Part shown: positions 6,207 through 6,714 of the stretch, piece after piece
Numbering within the stretch: position 1 is the stretch's first letter
Layout: every line of letters starts with the position of its first letter
Source of the DNA: Fidelibacterota bacterium
GTDB lineage: Bacteria; Fidelibacterota; UBA8477; JABMPR01
Reading direction: 5' to 3'
Length of the DNA: 6,714 bases
Assembly (NCBI GenBank): GCA_030595455.1
Contig: JAUVDF010000052.1
Span: forward strand, 1-6,714
Position numbers and translations under genes: made by a program
The notes under the pieces: model-generated
The model's database searches: none
What the model saw: only the letters and a program-made list of their open reading frames with translations
Told to the model about the DNA's origin: nothing

Positions 6207-6714
6207 ATGCCTGAACTCCCTGAAGTCGAAACCGTGGTGCGTGGCCTGCAAGCCACTATCATTGGTGAAACCATTGTTGACATTGAAGCCCCCTGGGGTA
6301 AAGCCCTCGAGCCAGATGAGGCTTATGATTCACTGATCGGAAAAACAATTAGCTCTGTTTCCCGGCGGGCGAAATATATCGTTATCCAATTCAGTTCTGG
6401 TGCTTTGCTTGTGCACTTACGCATGACCGGAAAACTAACACCAGTTTTTCCCGAAAAGTATATTACGGTGATCTTACATTTCGAATCGGGGAATGCCCTT
6501 TACTTTCAGGATATGCGCAAATTTGGACGGATGGTTTACACAGATAATCCAAGTGAAATGCTGGCACATCTAGGGCCTGAACCTTTAAGTGATATCTTTA
6601 CACCTAAGCTTTTTTATAAGATGCTCAGATTAAAACAACGCACGATCAAACCACTGCTATTAGATCAAAGTTTTTTAGCCGGTCTGGGGAATATCTATGT
6701 TGATGAAGCCCTCT
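6207..6714 (+). CDS. mutM: formamidopyrimidine-DNA glycosylase (Fpg), N-terminal 169 residues
   Basis: The gene runs off the window end, leaving 169 of about 270-280 expected residues. The N-terminus MPELPEVETVVRGL is diagnostic: after Met removal Pro1 is the Schiff-base nucleophile and Glu2 the catalytic acid. The beta-sandwich domain carries RRAKYIV with catalytic Lys56 (Met counted as 1) and LRMTGKL with Met73. DMRKFGRM follows, with Arg104 and Phe106; together with Met73 these fill the gap left by the flipped base. HLGPEPLS (121-128) leads into the helix-two-turn-helix region, visible up to LAGLGNIYVDEAL. The C-terminal zinc finger would lie outside. The enzyme removes 8-oxoguanine and ring-opened purines opposite C and nicks the site by beta,delta-elimination. 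The upstream GGA lies 11 bases from the ATG, a weak, distant ribosome binding site; the start is fixed by the conserved N-terminus. Probable partner of the AP endonuclease upstream. Confidence 0.96.
   Translation, partial: MPELPEVETVVRGLQATIIGETIVDIEAPWGKALEPDEAYDSLIGKTISSVSRRAKYIVIQFSSGALLVHLRMTGKLTPVFPEKYITVILHFESGNALYFQDMRKFGRMVYTDNPSEMLAHLGPEPLSDIFTPKLFYKMLRLKQRTIKPLLLDQSFLAGLGNIYVDEAL

Noticed and set aside
1..6714. A new defence, mobile or RNA-based system
   Set aside because: No repeat array, integrase, transposase, toxin-antitoxin pair, reverse transcriptase or tRNA is visible. All confident genes belong to known housekeeping or repair families.

Overview
The window is an ordinary chromosomal segment with moderate, slightly AT-leaning composition. 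It carries two partial genes at its edges, five complete genes and one doubtful small ORF. I see no RNA genes, insertion sequences, phage genes or CRISPR arrays. The best taxonomic clue is the long DUF2723/TMEM260-type membrane protein. That family is abundant in the Fibrobacterota-Chlorobiota-Bacteroidota (FCB) group and related lineages such as Neomarinimicrobiota, Calditrichota and Gemmatimonadota. A Gram-negative lipoprotein signal and Bacillus-ExoA-like repair nuclease do not contradict this. The phylum is an inference, not something the sequence proves.

Layout from left to right. The plus strand opens with the last 70 codons of a SpoU/TrmH-family RNA 2'-O-ribose methyltransferase (2-214). 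A 292-base interval follows, holding only a low-confidence minus-strand ORF. Next comes the plus-strand DUF2723 gene (507-3647), a 1046-residue multispanning GT-C-like protein with a soluble helical-repeat C-terminus. It ends at a strong, apparently bidirectional intrinsic terminator (3668-3697). On the other side, a tight three-gene minus-strand cluster reads towards that terminator: a lipoprotein N-acetylmuramoyl-L-alanine amidase of the PGRP type (5178-4564), a Nudix hydrolase (4534-4076) and an alkyltransferase-like DNA-repair protein (4054-3725). A divergent intergenic region of about 190 bases separates this cluster from a plus-strand pair: an ExoA/exodeoxyribonuclease III-type AP endonuclease (5373-6134) and the 5' part of mutM/fpg, formamidopyrimidine-DNA glycosylase (6207 to the window end).

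Functionally, the right half is a small DNA-damage neighbourhood. MutM excises oxidised purines, and an ExoA-like enzyme processes abasic sites and blocked 3' ends. The ATL protein recognises O6-alkylguanine without repairing it, and a Nudix hydrolase may clean a nucleotide or other diphosphate pool, although its substrate is unknown. The cell-wall amidase leading the minus-strand cluster is the odd member. I found no evidence of a wholly new system. The most worthwhile leads are the putative glycosyltransferase with its beta-rich insertion, the Cys-to-Trp ATL protein, the non-canonical Nudix box and a palindrome with competing hairpins between the nuclease gene and mutM.
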